From Cloeon dipterum (lineage: Eukaryota > Arthropoda > Insecta > Ephemeroptera > Baetidae), in contig NC_088786.1 of assembly GCF_949628265.1 (NCBI RefSeq), forward strand, positions 22,899,681 to 22,963,680: a stretch of DNA of 64,000 bases. The letters are read 5' to 3'. This document shows positions 1-11,873 of the stretch, in pieces. Under the pieces are notes generated by a model. It had not been told where the DNA came from, searched no databases, and saw only the letters and a list, made by a program, of their open reading frames with translations. Each line of letters opens with the position of its first letter. The first letter of the stretch is position 1. A program made the translations under genes and the position numbers.

Positions 1-801
<801 letters not shown>

Positions 802-1418
802 CACTGAAACACAAGTTTAATAGGTTTTATCAGATCTGAAGAGCTGTAGAATAATGTAACAAAAATTTTATGTCAACAACCTCGAATCTGTAATTCATTC
901 ACAACAGCCACCTTTTCTGAATTGTCCAGTTAAACAAAATTATTGAACAAAGGTTGGCTCGTTTACGTCTAGAGTAAATTTTGTTGATATCAAAAATGCT
1001 CTTGTGTTAAAATGAATTCGTTAATTCCGATTAATATTTACCAAAAAAGCAGAAGCCTGGTTTAAGATGAGACGAGAGACGAGTATGATCATCAACTTCT
1101 AAACTTGCAAACTCATAACATCATAACATGCCGGTAAAGCAGTTTAGCCAACTCACTAAAAATATTTTGAGACAAACTCCTTTCATTCTTAAAGTGTTTT
1201 AATTAATTTGTTGAACCTTTTTAAAATAAAAGATAAGTTATTTTTCTAGTTTTAAAAATGGATTTCTAAACACTAACCTCGATTTCAGAATTGTACAGTT
1301 TCTCTTTGACGTTTGACAAGTCAGTTTTACCGTTGGTGCAACTGCAATAAATATTTGAATCAGCAGCCCGCGAGTGTGATTGATCAAATTTTAGTGAATT
1401 ATCCTGCCTAATAAGAAT
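802..1418. other. Intergenic AT-rich stretch upstream of Rpn11
   Basis: Upstream of the Rpn11 start and before the first inverted repeat. It must contain the Rpn11 promoter and 5' UTR, but I see no TATA box or coding sequence I could defend. Confidence 0.5.
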
Positions 1419-1725
1419 ATATCGTCGTGGTAGCGGAGAAATTGCGCATGAGTTTTTGGTTCGCCCGGCGAAATTGCGCATTTTGAAAATTGCGCATCTT
1501 GAAAAGTGCGCATCTGACATTTTGAACCAAACACATTTTAATGCACATTCTGTTTTCTCCCCCTCCAATACATGCTTGACAAAAATTTCAAACCAATCCG
1601 AGCACTAGAACGCTATCTAGTGACGTTTTTTATAATTTGTATCCTCCTAAATATGGTACACTCACAGAAAAATTTTTCACTATGAGTATCAAAATGCGGC
1701 TCTCAAATTGATAATGCAACTTTCA

Positions 1726-2125
1726 GTCTCACAGTGAGTATCAAAGGCGTCCGGACGCTTCTCGTACTCACTGTGATGACCAAACACTCGTTCTCAGTTG
1801 ATAATGAAGCGAGCGAGCATTTTGGTCATCACAGTGAGTACGAGAAGCGTCCGGACGCTTTTGGTTCTCACTGTGATGACCAAACGTTCATTCTCAGTTG
1901 AGACTGACGCGAGCGACGATTTTCGTCATCACAGTGAGTACGAGAAGCCGCCGACCGCTTTTGATACTCGCTGTGATGACCAAACGCTCGCTCTCAGTTG
2001 ATACTGAAGCGAGCGAGCATTTTGGTCATCACAGTGAGACTGAAAAGCGGCCGACCGCTTTTGATACTCACTGTGATGACCAAATCGCTCGCTCGCTTTT
2101 CAGTCTCAATCTGAGAGCGAGCGCA
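1726..2125. repeat. Tandem palindromic repeat array, left arm
   Basis: About four units with a period near 100 bases. Each unit is itself a palindrome built on GTCATCACAGTGAG and its complement CTCACTGTGATGAC, spaced by GC-rich centres such as AAGCGTCCGGACGCTT or AAGCGGCCGACCGCTT and by variable spacers rich in GAGCGAGC. Confidence 0.8.
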
Positions 2126-3118
2126 CATCTCTTTTAAGTACTCACATACCCTGCAGATCATGGTTTCAGTCATTTTTAATCATTTTATAATTCATTTGGA
2201 TAAGATCTCATAAATTTACACACTCGGCGGCATCCATGTTTGATTTGATTGACATTCTCGAGAGTAGTGTCAAGGACGATGAACTTAGGACAAGCACTTA
2301 CTTAAGTCGCTAAATGAACATTTTTTCATTTTTATTATGGGTTGGCCGATATAAGTTGCCTTAATTACGAATAATCGCAGCCAAAAGAGGCTTAAATCAG
2401 CAAAATTTAGACAAAAAATATTGGCAAATGAATAAAAATAAAGAAAAAACGTGAGTGTTCAAATATCTAATGCGCTATCTCCTTTCTCTACATGCATTGC
2501 TTTAACAGCTGAGTTTTAATTTTTATGTACACGCCTCTCTAAATGTAAAAAACAACTACTGGTTTTACTTGCATAAAGATAAAATAGAATAAATCAAATT
2601 ATAATCAACATTTTGTTCAATTTATAATATTTTGTGTACAAGATTGACATAGGTTAGCTTCAGATTTAGAGCATAAAATATGTAAAAATTACAGTTTTCG
2701 CCACCCATGGCGTGTACATAAAAATTAAAACTCAGCTGTTAAAACAATACATGTAGAGAAAGGAGATAGCGCATTAGATATTTGAACACTCACGTTTTTT
2801 CTTTATTTTTATTCATTTGCCAATATTTTTTGTCTAAATTTTGCTGATTTAAGCCTCTTTTGGCTGCGATTATTCGTAATTAAGGCAACTTATATCGGCC
2901 AACCCATAATAAAAATGAAAAAATGTTCATTTAGCGACTTAAGTAAGTGCTTGTCCTAAGTTCCTCGTCCTTGACACTACTCTCGAGAATGTCAATCAAA
3001 TCAAACATGGATGCCGCCGAGTGTGTAAATTTATGAGATCTTATCCAAATGAATTATAAAATGATTAAAAATGACTGAAACCATGATCTGCAGGGTATGT
3101 GAGTACTTAAAAGAGATG

Positions 3119-3518
3119 TGCGCTCGCTCTCAGATTGAGACTGAAAAGCGAGCGAGCGATTTGGTCATCACAGTGAGTATCAAAAGCGGTCGGCCGCTTT
3201 TCAGTCTCACTGTGATGACCAAAATGCTCGCTCGCTTCAGTATCAACTGAGAGCGAGCGTTTGGTCATCACAGCGAGTATCAAAAGCGGTCGGCGGCTTC
3301 TCGTACTCACTGTGATGACGAAAATCGTCGCTCGCGTCAGTCTCAACTGAGAATGAACGTTTGGTCATCACAGTGAGAACCAAAAGCGTCCGGACGCTTC
3401 TCGTACTCACTGTGATGACCAAAATGCTCGCTCGCTTCATTATCAACTGAGAACGAGTGTTTGGTCATCACAGTGAGTACGAGAAGCGTCCGGACGCCTT
3501 TGATACTCACTGTGAGAC
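3119..3518. repeat. Tandem palindromic repeat array, right arm (mirror copy)
   Basis: Reverse-complement copy of the array at 1726-2125, at the mirror position in the right arm of the foldback element. The same unit order is kept, which shows that the whole arm was duplicated in inverted orientation rather than each array arising separately. Confidence 0.8.
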
Positions 3519-4063
3519 TGAAAGTTGCATTATCAATTTGAGAGCCGCATTTTGATACTCACAGTGAAAAATTTTTCTGTGAGTGTATCTTTCAATACTT
3601 CATAAATTTGCTCAGAGTGGTCCTAGAACCAAAATTAAAAAACTGATTTGCTCGTCTCAACAAGGCAAACAACTTTTATGTTGACCCCAAAGTCATAGGT
3701 CAAAGGTCAAGGTCATTAAAATTTATATTTTTATTTTAAACTCAAATTTGAAAATGATCGTGTTGAAAATTTTAATTTTCTTCATAGCCATTTTGTAGAG
3801 CACAAAAAAATAAGTTAGAAACGTTAAAATTTCAAATGTTTTTAATATAAACTGAAAAATATGAAAACCCCTGTTTTTCGAGGTCGGTAAAAAAGATAAT
3901 CGACCAAATCTAAACTTCTAATCATCCGGTATTAAAAAACTGCATACCGTTAGACTCGTCTCGACGTCCCCAAGTGCACTAAAGGGGTATGAGACCAACC
4001 AACCCCCCAACCCCCTTTTAACCCCCTCAATAACGTGAAATTTAGCATTTTTCGTCTGTTTTA

Positions 4064-4373
4064 ACACCTTAAGCACGACGTTGACGATTAATTGTCTTCT
4101 TCAAACCAATTTAGTTACTTAATTCATTTCAAGACGAGTCAAACGGTGCTTATTTATTGTAAATAGGACCACTAAAACCCTAGATTCGGGTGCCACAAAG
4201 TTTTTTTTTATCGAGATGGACGCAATAAAATGCTCGATATATAAGCACCAAATCTCAGGTTGTGGTGGTCCTATTTACAAGAAATACGCACCGTTTGACT
4301 CGTCTTGAAATGAATTAAATAACTAAATTGGTTTGAAGAAGACAATTACTCGTCTACGCCGTGCTAAGGTGTT
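4064..4373. repeat. Second, older foldback hairpin (MITE-like)
   Basis: Arms of roughly 110 bases at 4064-4172 and 4263-4373 are inverted copies with scattered mismatches, sharing the run from CACCTTA through GTCTTCTTCAAACCAATT to AAATAGGACCAC, around a loop of about 90 bases. It has no coding capacity. Its arms have diverged much more than those of the neighbouring 1.9-kb element, so it is probably older. A related motif (ACTCGTCTCGACG) appears near 3955, suggesting another fragment of the family. Confidence 0.7.
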
Positions 4374-4846
4374 GAAAGTTGAAACGTTTTTTTCTTGTGA
4401 TTTATTGTTATCGACATAATTTTGGTTTTAAATTATTATGAGTGGCAGAAATATTAAAGAAATCTATTCCCAAACATCCAAGGCAAAAGCAGCACCATAA
4501 TTTTAAAACCAGATTTCATAATATTTGTAGGTAGAATAAAAATTCTTACAAAAACCATGCATATCTTTCGGGCACGTTCGTTAAACAAGGCCGTTTATGG
4601 TCGTTATATCGCGCATTGATCAAAAATAATTTAAACCATTTTTTAAAGCTATAAAATAGGCATCTAATTTCATTGATAGCTCTTTTGTACTCCAAAACCT
4701 GTGGCGCGGAGACAGTTTTCTCCCTCCCCTGTAAAATTTAATATTTTTCAAATGCGCAATTTCACCGGGTTTACCAAGAACCTATGCGCAATTTCGCCGG
4801 GCGAACCAAAAACTCATGCGCAATTTCTCCGCTACCACGACGATAT

Positions 4847-5694
4847 GTATTCAGAACATAAAATATACATATCATTAAAGTGTATATTAAAATTAAATCA
4901 AAAGGAAAATTTGACATCACTCGCACAGAGAGCAATACAGCAATATGTAATATTATTTAATACTAGGTAATACTAGTCATTCTCAAAAGCAACATAGTAG
5001 TAATGAATAATACACCTAAATTCCAAAAATTAACAACAGAATTAAAAAAAATCGAGACTATGGGCAATAATTTTTGCAATTATAATCAATTTTAAATTTG
5101 AAGGTCCTTGTGATTTTGAAAGTCATGAAAAATATTAAAATGACCGAATCTTCCTTGAATTTTATTATTTCTTTATTCAAGAGAAATCAACATTTTTAAA
5201 ATTTTAATGTTACAATAACCATGCTAACCTATGCTGAAAAATGACTGAACAAATTTTGGAATCTATATTATTTGAGCAAGAAAAAATCCACCTCAAACTC
5301 TTGAGTAACTTTATTACTTTTCAACAACAAAATTATATAAATATATGAGAATGCACACCGCACTACGATTTCTATTATTCGATTCTTTCGTTCTCCCATC
5401 TTGCGAAGCACTATAAAATAAATTGGCAAAACCTTTGTTGTTGTATGAGCCTAGAAGATGAGAGCACTAGGGAGCAAATTGGAGCGGAATCTAGAAACTT
5501 CAGGGCGTTTTCTCTGACAATGTTGGTCAAGTTATTATTATTCCAACTAAAATAAAAAACACGCAAATTTTTGCAAGTTATATTAACTCAAATACTATAC
5601 TACTTATTAAATGAAATATAAAGCTAAAATTAAGAATAGTTTGATGATTTTGATCAATATTTATTGCAATTCTTCAGTACATTCGAAACAATCT
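4847..5694. other. Spacer and PNO1 3' flank
   Basis: AT-rich sequence between the repeat nest and the PNO1 stop codon. On the minus strand an AATAAA poly(A) signal lies at 5660-5665, about 30 bases past the PNO1 stop. I see nothing coding in the rest. Confidence 0.55.
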
Positions 5695-6646
5695 TTACAA
5701 TCTCTCTGAAACTCGAGCAGCCACATTCCTCAATGTTCCGTAGACTTTAGAAGGTGGACTGCCCATAATTAAATTACAAAGAGCCCGTCGAGCAATTTGA
5801 ATATTTTGGAAAGATCCTAGAATGTGAATTTTGGAATCAGCCAGCACAATTCTCGTTTTAGTTGCATTTTCAATTGTGAACTTTGTCCTTCCACCCTTAC
5901 CAGCAATTCTGCCAATTGCACGAGACAAATGGTCACCCTTCAGTGGTTTTACATCCTGGACTTCAAAAGTCTCAAGGAACAAATCGTCCAGTCTCAACAG
6001 TGCCAAGGCATCTTCCACCTCAAAACCCATGATAAAAGCCTTGACAAAGTCGGCTGCTTTCTGCAAATAACTTATGTCCTTTGTATCCTTGCAGGTGCGA
6101 ATCTCCACATGTCTTGACTTCAGGTTGAATCTAACTTGGAGCTGAAGATGGTCAACGATGGGAGTGAATATCTTCAGCCAGTTGTCCTTTAAAGGTGTGT
6201 AACGGTGCGACGGGACTTGAACCTTCCTCACTTCAAAAGAGCCATCATCCGCCTGTCTACGATTCTGCCGCTTTGCTTTGGGCTGTTGAAAAACAAAACA
6301 AATACATATAATGACATTCACTTTTGTTTGTTTTAACTATCATAGCTATGATTATACCATTTATTTTACGAAGAAGTCTTATAAGTCTTATTATATTATG
6401 TGCAAATTTTAAATTTTATCAATCCAAATTTTCCAACTAAACCCACTTGACCCAACGTAAACCTTAATTTATTATTATTGTTAGTGTTAGCCATTATCAT
6501 ACCTGTGAAAGCGTCATGCCTTCAATTCCGTTCACAAGCTCTGACGACTTCTTCTCAACAGCTCTTTTCCTTTTTGTAGCCTTGCGACTATCGATATGGA
6601 CAAATTCGCCTTCCTCGCTAGTCTCGGTCTTACTTGTTTCCTGCAT
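5695..6646 (-). CDS. PNO1: RNA-binding protein PNO1 (partner of NOB1), 40S assembly factor
   Basis: KH-domain ribosome assembly factor that binds the 3' end of pre-18S rRNA and works with the endonuclease NOB1 in late 40S maturation. Two coding exons, 6503..6646 and 5695..6282, join in phase 0 to give 243 residues, close to the usual length of about 250. The C-terminal three quarters is highly conserved and carries the KH fold with GRIAGKGGRTKFTIENATKTR and the ending YGTLRNVAARVSERL. The acidic/basic N-terminus is variable, as is normal. The first in-frame ATG is at 6646; the open frame continues 12 codons further upstream without an ATG, so either 6646 is the start or an upstream exon is missing. 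It is head to head with NAA80. Confidence 0.95.
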
Positions 6647-7248
6647 TGTTTCTTTTTTGGTTGCGACGGTGAAACTGCTCAAAATTTTGGTTTTAAAAAG
6701 GATAGTCCCTCATCAAAACTAACTTCACGTGGCTGGGCCGAGCGAGAAAAGATGAGCTACTCTGTATCTGTACTCTGTGCATCGGGTTGCTGAAATGTGA
6801 AGCAGGAGCACCAACAAAAAAAAGTAAGAATTTCCTATTTACATTTTAACTATAATAACTATTTTTCGGTCTCCCTCATTGGTAGCATCATACCTTGGGT
6901 TATTTGAATTCATAATGTAAGTTTTAAATTTAAAAACATCTTTATTTCATTCCTTGAAGAGCGAAAATAAATAAATGATTTATTTTTGCGGTTAGAAGAA
7001 GACTTCTTGTCTTATTTTATTAAGTTGGCAGTAGTTATTCAGCATGAAAAAATGAATACATGCACACGCCCACATGGTTCTTCAAGCACGCGCACGGCAA
7101 TATTGTTTTGTTTTTATTTTTACTTTTTAGCTATATCTTTGAACTGCTTTGAACGAACGTGGCCATTCTTTCATCATGTGGTCCAACAGAAAGGAAAATT
7201 TTTCATTGTTGAGTTTTTATTGAAAATGATAATGTCGCTTCGCCAAAC
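6647..7248. promoter_or_regulatory. Shared 5' region of PNO1 and NAA80
   Basis: About 600 bases separate the divergent starts of PNO1 and NAA80, so it must hold both promoters and 5' UTRs. I see no TATA box at a convincing distance from either start; the inference of a bidirectional promoter rests on geometry alone. Confidence 0.5.
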
Positions 7249-8193
7249 ATGCAGCAAGACTTTGAAGGTTTAATTTTGCACGAAAATCCTCACTTGATTG
7301 ATCAATGTTGCGAGTTGATCAATTCAGAGTGGCCACGGAGTCATACTGCTAGGTAAAAATTTGGCATGATGAATGAACGACTTGTTTTATATCTACATAA
7401 AATAATTTCAATTTTAGGAGACGTAACTTGGAGTGCTCGTGTGACAATTTGCCAACATGTTTAATTCTAGTCCAGAAAAACATAAAAAATCCCCGCGTCG
7501 TTGGCCACAGCAAGATCTCTCGCATCCCTTCCATTCAACACGGTGCCTTTATTGAGTCAGGTTATACAATGCAGAAACTCATAAGAGAATCTTTATTAAA
7601 GGAAATGTTTGTTTATGTGTACATGCAGTCGTCATAGACAAAAATATGAGAGGTAAAGGACTAGGGAGAATTTTAATGCATCAAACTGAAGATTATATGA
7701 AAAGGTGAGTGGAATGCGAGGTGTGCCACTCAGATAATTATATATTTTTTACTATGTCCACAGCATCGGCCTTAAAGAAGCTTACTTATCAACTTATGAT
7801 CAGCAAGGTTTCTACACAAAACTGGGCTACAGTTTCTGTGAACGCGTCTGTATTTATGGCTCGTCAATATCTCTCCGACCACCCTTAACTGATAAGGTTA
7901 GTTTTTTAAGTGTTTTTATTATTGGTATAATTATAGTTGTATACTTTAAGAAACATCTGGAAAGTTTAATCTTATTTTTAAAACATTTGTAGGTGCCATC
8001 AATCGAAGAAAAACGCGTTAAAAGTATGGAAAGTCAAAATTGTACTCTTTCCCTCTTTGTGCCACCACCTCCTCCTCCACTACCTGTACTTTTTAATGCT
8101 TCCAAAGTTCCTAATTCTTCCATTAATGTTCCTCAAACAATTATTGCTAATGGGCATCCCAAGAAAGACTTTATGAAAAAATACTTACATTAA
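7249..8193 (+). CDS. NAA80: Actin N-terminal acetyltransferase NAA80 (NAT6)
   Basis: GNAT-family enzyme that acetylates the freshly exposed acidic N-terminus of cytosolic actin. Five exons (7249..7352, 7418..7560, 7629..7704, 7764..7896, 7993..8193) keep phase and give 218 residues. Family marks: CELINSEWPRSHTAR near the N-terminus, the acetyl-CoA loop RGKGLG at residues 90-95, and GFYTKLGYSF in the last part of the GNAT fold. A run of six prolines (VPPPPPPLP, residues 175-183) sits after the catalytic domain, where vertebrate NAA80 has its profilin-binding proline stretch. An AATAAA signal follows at 8234-8239. ACTMAP, the protease that acts just before NAA80 on actin, is encoded 20 kb downstream in this window. 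Confidence 0.93.
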
Positions 8194-8340
8194 CTAGTGA
8201 CTTATATACACTCTTTCCTGTTACATTATTATTAATAAAGACCACTTTTGGGGTAAACACTCTTTATTTGCAAAAAATACTACCTCTATAAATTAACTTG
8301 ATAAAGACAATCATTAGCTTTTTCACATAGTTAAATGCAT

Positions 8341-9181
8341 TCATGAGGAAATGCCACAAATCGTGCGGTAGTGCTCGGGTGAAGAAATGCTCTTGACGAG
8401 AAAATGCGCCAAATCGTAAACTGACACTCGTCGTCCTCTAAACTTGGTGCTGTTTTCCTCCTCATGACTCACCTAGGGGTTGAGCAAACACATTGGTACT
8501 CAACAAAATTAAAAGCAAGTAGTTATACTCTACCTCATATTTTCCATCAGTGCCAGGCTGATCAGCAATGTGTGGGGGGTAGATGGCAATCCAATCTAGT
8601 CCGCTTTTTCTCAACACCTGGTCCATTCTTTTGTGGTCCTCCGTCAATGCTTTGAACTGAGGTGGCAACTGCTCGATTGGGAAAAACAGGAAAGCTGAAA
8701 GAATTGGATTATTAACACACGAGTTTCAGTTTGTTGCGAAAAACCAACCTGAGAGGCACACTGATACGGGCTTCACACCATGCTCAATCATAGCGACGCA
8801 AATATTTTTCATGCCCTCGGACATCATGGTTGTTGCCGCTAAACTTTAGTTAAGTAAAGATTTTTTTAAATTGAAACTTCTTTACCAACGTTGTTACGTG
8901 TGCCCAGCGCCACAATCACTGCATCTTCGCCTTTTACAGCATTTCTAACTTGGTCCAAGTTCAAAACGTCTCCTTTAAAAGGCTCAACTTTGTTTTTGAT
9001 ATCCTCTGGCAGCTTTTCTGGATCCCTAACGAACGTTCTTACGTTCAAACCTAATCGGAAATATTTTAATAAGTAAATTTATTGCTCTAGCAAGATTTTT
9101 ACCTTGCTTGATGGCTTCTTTGACCACGTTGAGTCCTGTGTAGCCGGTGGCACCAAAAATTACGACGTTCTTGATAGCCAT
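8341..9181 (-). CDS. BLVRB: BLVRB-like NADPH flavin reductase
   Basis: NAD(P)-binding Rossmann protein related to biliverdin IXbeta reductase / flavin reductase. Five exons (9103..9181, 8886..9050, 8749..8838, 8534..8694, 8341..8472) join in phase to give 208 residues, matching the family length of about 206. The N-terminal nucleotide loop is VVIFGATGYTGLNVV (the GATGxxG pattern), followed by VIVALGTRNN and, later, GLDWIAIYPPHIADQPG, which aligns with the human YVAVMPPHIGDQP segment. Introns are 47-61 bases. It is the next gene downstream of the aldo-keto reductase on the same strand, which may be chance. The physiological substrate in arthropods cannot be told from sequence. Confidence 0.9.
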
Positions 9182-10205
9182 GCTCACTGCAATTATTAGG
9201 GGGAAAAATGATGCGTTCAGTATAAGAGGAAGATGCGTTATATAGAATTGAGGTTATTATTGGTGTGTTATATAACTCATAGCTATGTTGTAATCTTATC
9301 TCTTCCAAGGAGCAATCTAGAACGCGAAATAAGATACGAATCACGCGATAAAATTTTATTTCAACGATTTAATCAGGACAAAGTAGTAATCGTATTAATC
9401 AAAAATGAATTTTCCTTGTATTACCTGACAAGGAAACTTTTAACTGCTATAAAACGAAACACATTAACTTGAAAGATAACCAACCAATTTATACTATCAA
9501 TAATAATATTATTTATAATGTCATATTTGTCGATCAACATAAATTGCTTATAGTTTTTGATAGGAAAACATAGCGATAAAAAGAAGCCAAAAATTTACCC
9601 ACTAACGCAAAATATGACATTATTGCCTCATTGAATCAAAAGGTTAAATTTATCAGAGTAAACGCAAGCTTTAAAATTTCGCCAATCTCTAAATTAGCGC
9701 TAATTATTCTGTCTTGCATAAGGCTCAAGACGGCTTACAGGTTATAACTCAATTTGCAAGATTCAGACCTGTTTTTATGAGGATACTTGGGGCCGGTCTT
9801 GACTGTGGGGATTTGAGGTGATGTGTGGGGCGTGTCCCAGTATGTATCTGCCGTGTTTGCCTGCGTTGAGTCGAGACCTATCTCTGCCTGTAGTCACATC
9901 ATATACACACACACGCTCAGCCCGCTTTTAATGCACTCCTCTTTCACTTTCAACTAGAGGGTACGCGTTGTGTCCTTGAAAACATCTACAGCCTACAGCG
10001 GTCATTGACTCAAGCGGGCATCACTGATCACTTTTGAGTAACATTTTAAATCGCATAGCTATGCATATCTAAAAAAAACTTCGCTTTTTATCATAATCAA
10101 CCAAAATAAGTTTATTTTCTCTTTTACAGTAAAAAATTAAATTGTTATCAAAATATTTAATTCATAAGATAAAATCAACTTGATTTTTCATCTCTCGTCC
10201 AAATA
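9182..10205. other. Spacer between aldo-keto reductase and BLVRB-like gene
   Basis: Holds the BLVRB-like promoter and the 3' end of the aldo-keto reductase, whose minus-strand AATAAA signal lies at 10111-10116. The middle has a more GC-rich block around 9780-10010 with CA repeats (9903-9914). No coding sequence is evident. Confidence 0.5.
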
Positions 10206-11873
10206 TTAAAATGGAAATTCCGGGTGCTCTGTTATTCTAAAAATAAATATTTGAGTTACAACATTTTAAAATAACAATAATTTTTTTGCACAAACCCTTT
10301 GAAGAAACTGAAATCCAAAACTCTAGCAGCTGGACCCTGGTCCAGGCCGTCTAAAGCTTTCACGTCCTCCTCAGTTAGCTCAAAATTCAAAATCTGATTT
10401 AAAAATTAGCAAAACCAAAGTTAGTGGCTGAATTTTGTGATTTCACCTCAAAGTTTTCCTTCATTCTCTGCGGGTTGACACTTTTTGGGATAACCGCGAT
10501 ACCCCTTTGAGTTGTGTGCCTCAGCAGTACTTGCGCCGGCGTTTTACCCAATTTTTCAGCAATACCCAGGACCACCTGATTGTCAAACAGGTCTGGCAAC
10601 TCTTTCCTAAAAATGTATCCTGCGATGAAATATACCGCGTGCGGCTGCAATTATCTCACTGAATGCCGATTTGCGCGAGAATGCTTTGCATGCTCTTTGA
10701 GCCAAGAGGCGAATAAGCGACCATCGTTATTCCGTGCTTCTTGCACAATTTTTCCAGTTCCTTTTGCTGGAAGTATGCGTGCACCTCAACCTGAAACATT
10801 CGTTTTTGCAGCTTCTTCTCTATAAAAATTAATTTAGAAAATGTACCTGCAAATTCACTGGCTTTATTGTGGCGTTTGCCACGACCCTTTCGATCTGGCG
10901 CTCGTTAAAGTTGGAAAGACCAATGGCCTTTGTCCTCCCGGCGGCCACTTGCGCTTCCATGGCCTTTTCAATGCTTTTTAATGAAAAGGAACTTTTATTA
11001 TCAGACAATAGGGCTACCTTCCAAACTGCGACATGATCAGTTGTAGGATCGATCAGCATTGATCCATCCTCCTTTCGAGGGTGAATTTCATCCCCTCGTT
11101 CGATATAGCTAAATGGGACGTGAACCAAGTACAGATCAATATAATCCAACTGCAACTTTTCCAGGGATCGTTTAATGTATTTTTCAACTCCATCAGGCCG
11201 GTTTCCTACTTCCGGGAGCTAATTATGACTAGTTTTTATTTTTTTTTTACTCCAAACAAATTCAAACCTTGGTAACCACAAAGAGTTCATCGCGCTTCAC
11301 CTTTCCGGCGTCTAACCACTTTTTTAGCACTTTCCCAACGACGTGCTCATTTTCATAAACATAGGCAGTGTCAATATGTCGATATCCAATTGTCAAAGCC
11401 TCTTCTAGCGCTGCTTCAAGCTCCGAGTCCACGGCCTGGCAATAAATAATTGAATAAGTCAACCAACATACTTTATTTGCCACCTCTTTCTCAACTCTTT
11501 CCCTAATGGGCTCTCTACTCGAGACAAAAATAAATATTTGCTGATAGCGGTTTCCCGTCTTGGACTCTGCGCAAACAAAGCAAAAGCAGAACTCGCTAAT
11601 TAAATATACCATCAACTTTACGATATTTTCTGGAGAAAAATCGGATTTTTTTACTTGGAATTAACATGATCATTAAGTGCTTGCAATTGAAAAAATTATA
11701 CATATCAAGAAGTGAAAAATAAAATTAAGAGTGATATCCTGCTGCGATAATTTCATTCATGAAATGTGATTTGTACTTTGTACACTAAATTTGCACCAAT
11801 AAATTACCTGCCAAGTGCCGTAGCCGACGATTGGCATTTTGCCAGCACCGCCTGGTAAATCGACAAACTTCAT
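10206..11873 (-). CDS. Aldo-keto reductase (AKR1-type)
   Basis: NADPH-dependent carbonyl reductase of the (beta/alpha)8 aldo-keto reductase family. Exons: 11808..11873, 11268..11435, 11018..11218, 10847..10963, 10660..10790, 10447..10606, 10296..10393, 10206..10236; sum 972 bases, 323 residues, the normal length. The catalytic tetrad is complete at canonical positions: Asp44 and Tyr49 ([14 protein letters not shown]), Lys78 (FVVTK), His111 (YLVHVP). AIGLSNFN and [14 protein letters not shown] (cofactor site) are present, and the tail ends EHPEFPF. The third intron (10964..11017) is 54 bases, in frame and free of stops; removing it restores the family sequence AVWK-AMEAQV, so it is called an intron. 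The substrate cannot be predicted; insect relatives are variously annotated as aldose or 1,5-anhydrofructose reductases. Confidence 0.94.

Larger units (their letters stand above)
1659..3585. mobile_element. Foldback (giant inverted-repeat) DNA element with TA duplication
   Basis: Arms 1659-2535 and 2709-3585 are both exactly 877 bases and are reverse complements of each other with only about four differences that I can find, leaving a 173-base unpaired centre (2536-2708). The ends read CACTCACAGAAAAATTTTTC inward and are flanked by TA at 1657-1658 and 3586-3587, as expected of a Tc1/mariner-type or similar non-autonomous element. The outer part of each arm is an array of palindromic repeats. 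No transposase is encoded; short open frames of 67 and 79 codons occur in mirror-image pairs because of the symmetry and are not genes. The near-identity of the arms points to recent formation or to gene conversion between arms. Confidence 0.85.
1419..4846. repeat. Region bounded by identical 63-bp inverted repeats
   Basis: Bases 1419-1481 and 4784-4846 are exact reverse complements over 63 bases. Both carry repeated GAAATTGCGCAT motifs and a GTTCGCCCGGCG core, and further imperfect copies of the motif continue inward on each side. Everything between, including a 1.9-kb foldback element and a smaller hairpin, sits inside this pair. The pair may be the terminal repeats of a larger non-autonomous DNA element, or two copies of one short repeat in opposite orientation. 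I could not identify a clear target-site duplication outside them, so the element boundaries are provisional. Confidence 0.6.

Noticed and set aside
1798-3446. Mirror-image open frames of 67 and 79 codons in the foldback arms
   Set aside because: They exist because the palindromic repeats lack stops in some frames. The same peptides appear on the opposite strand in the other arm, with no domain and no initiation or splice context.
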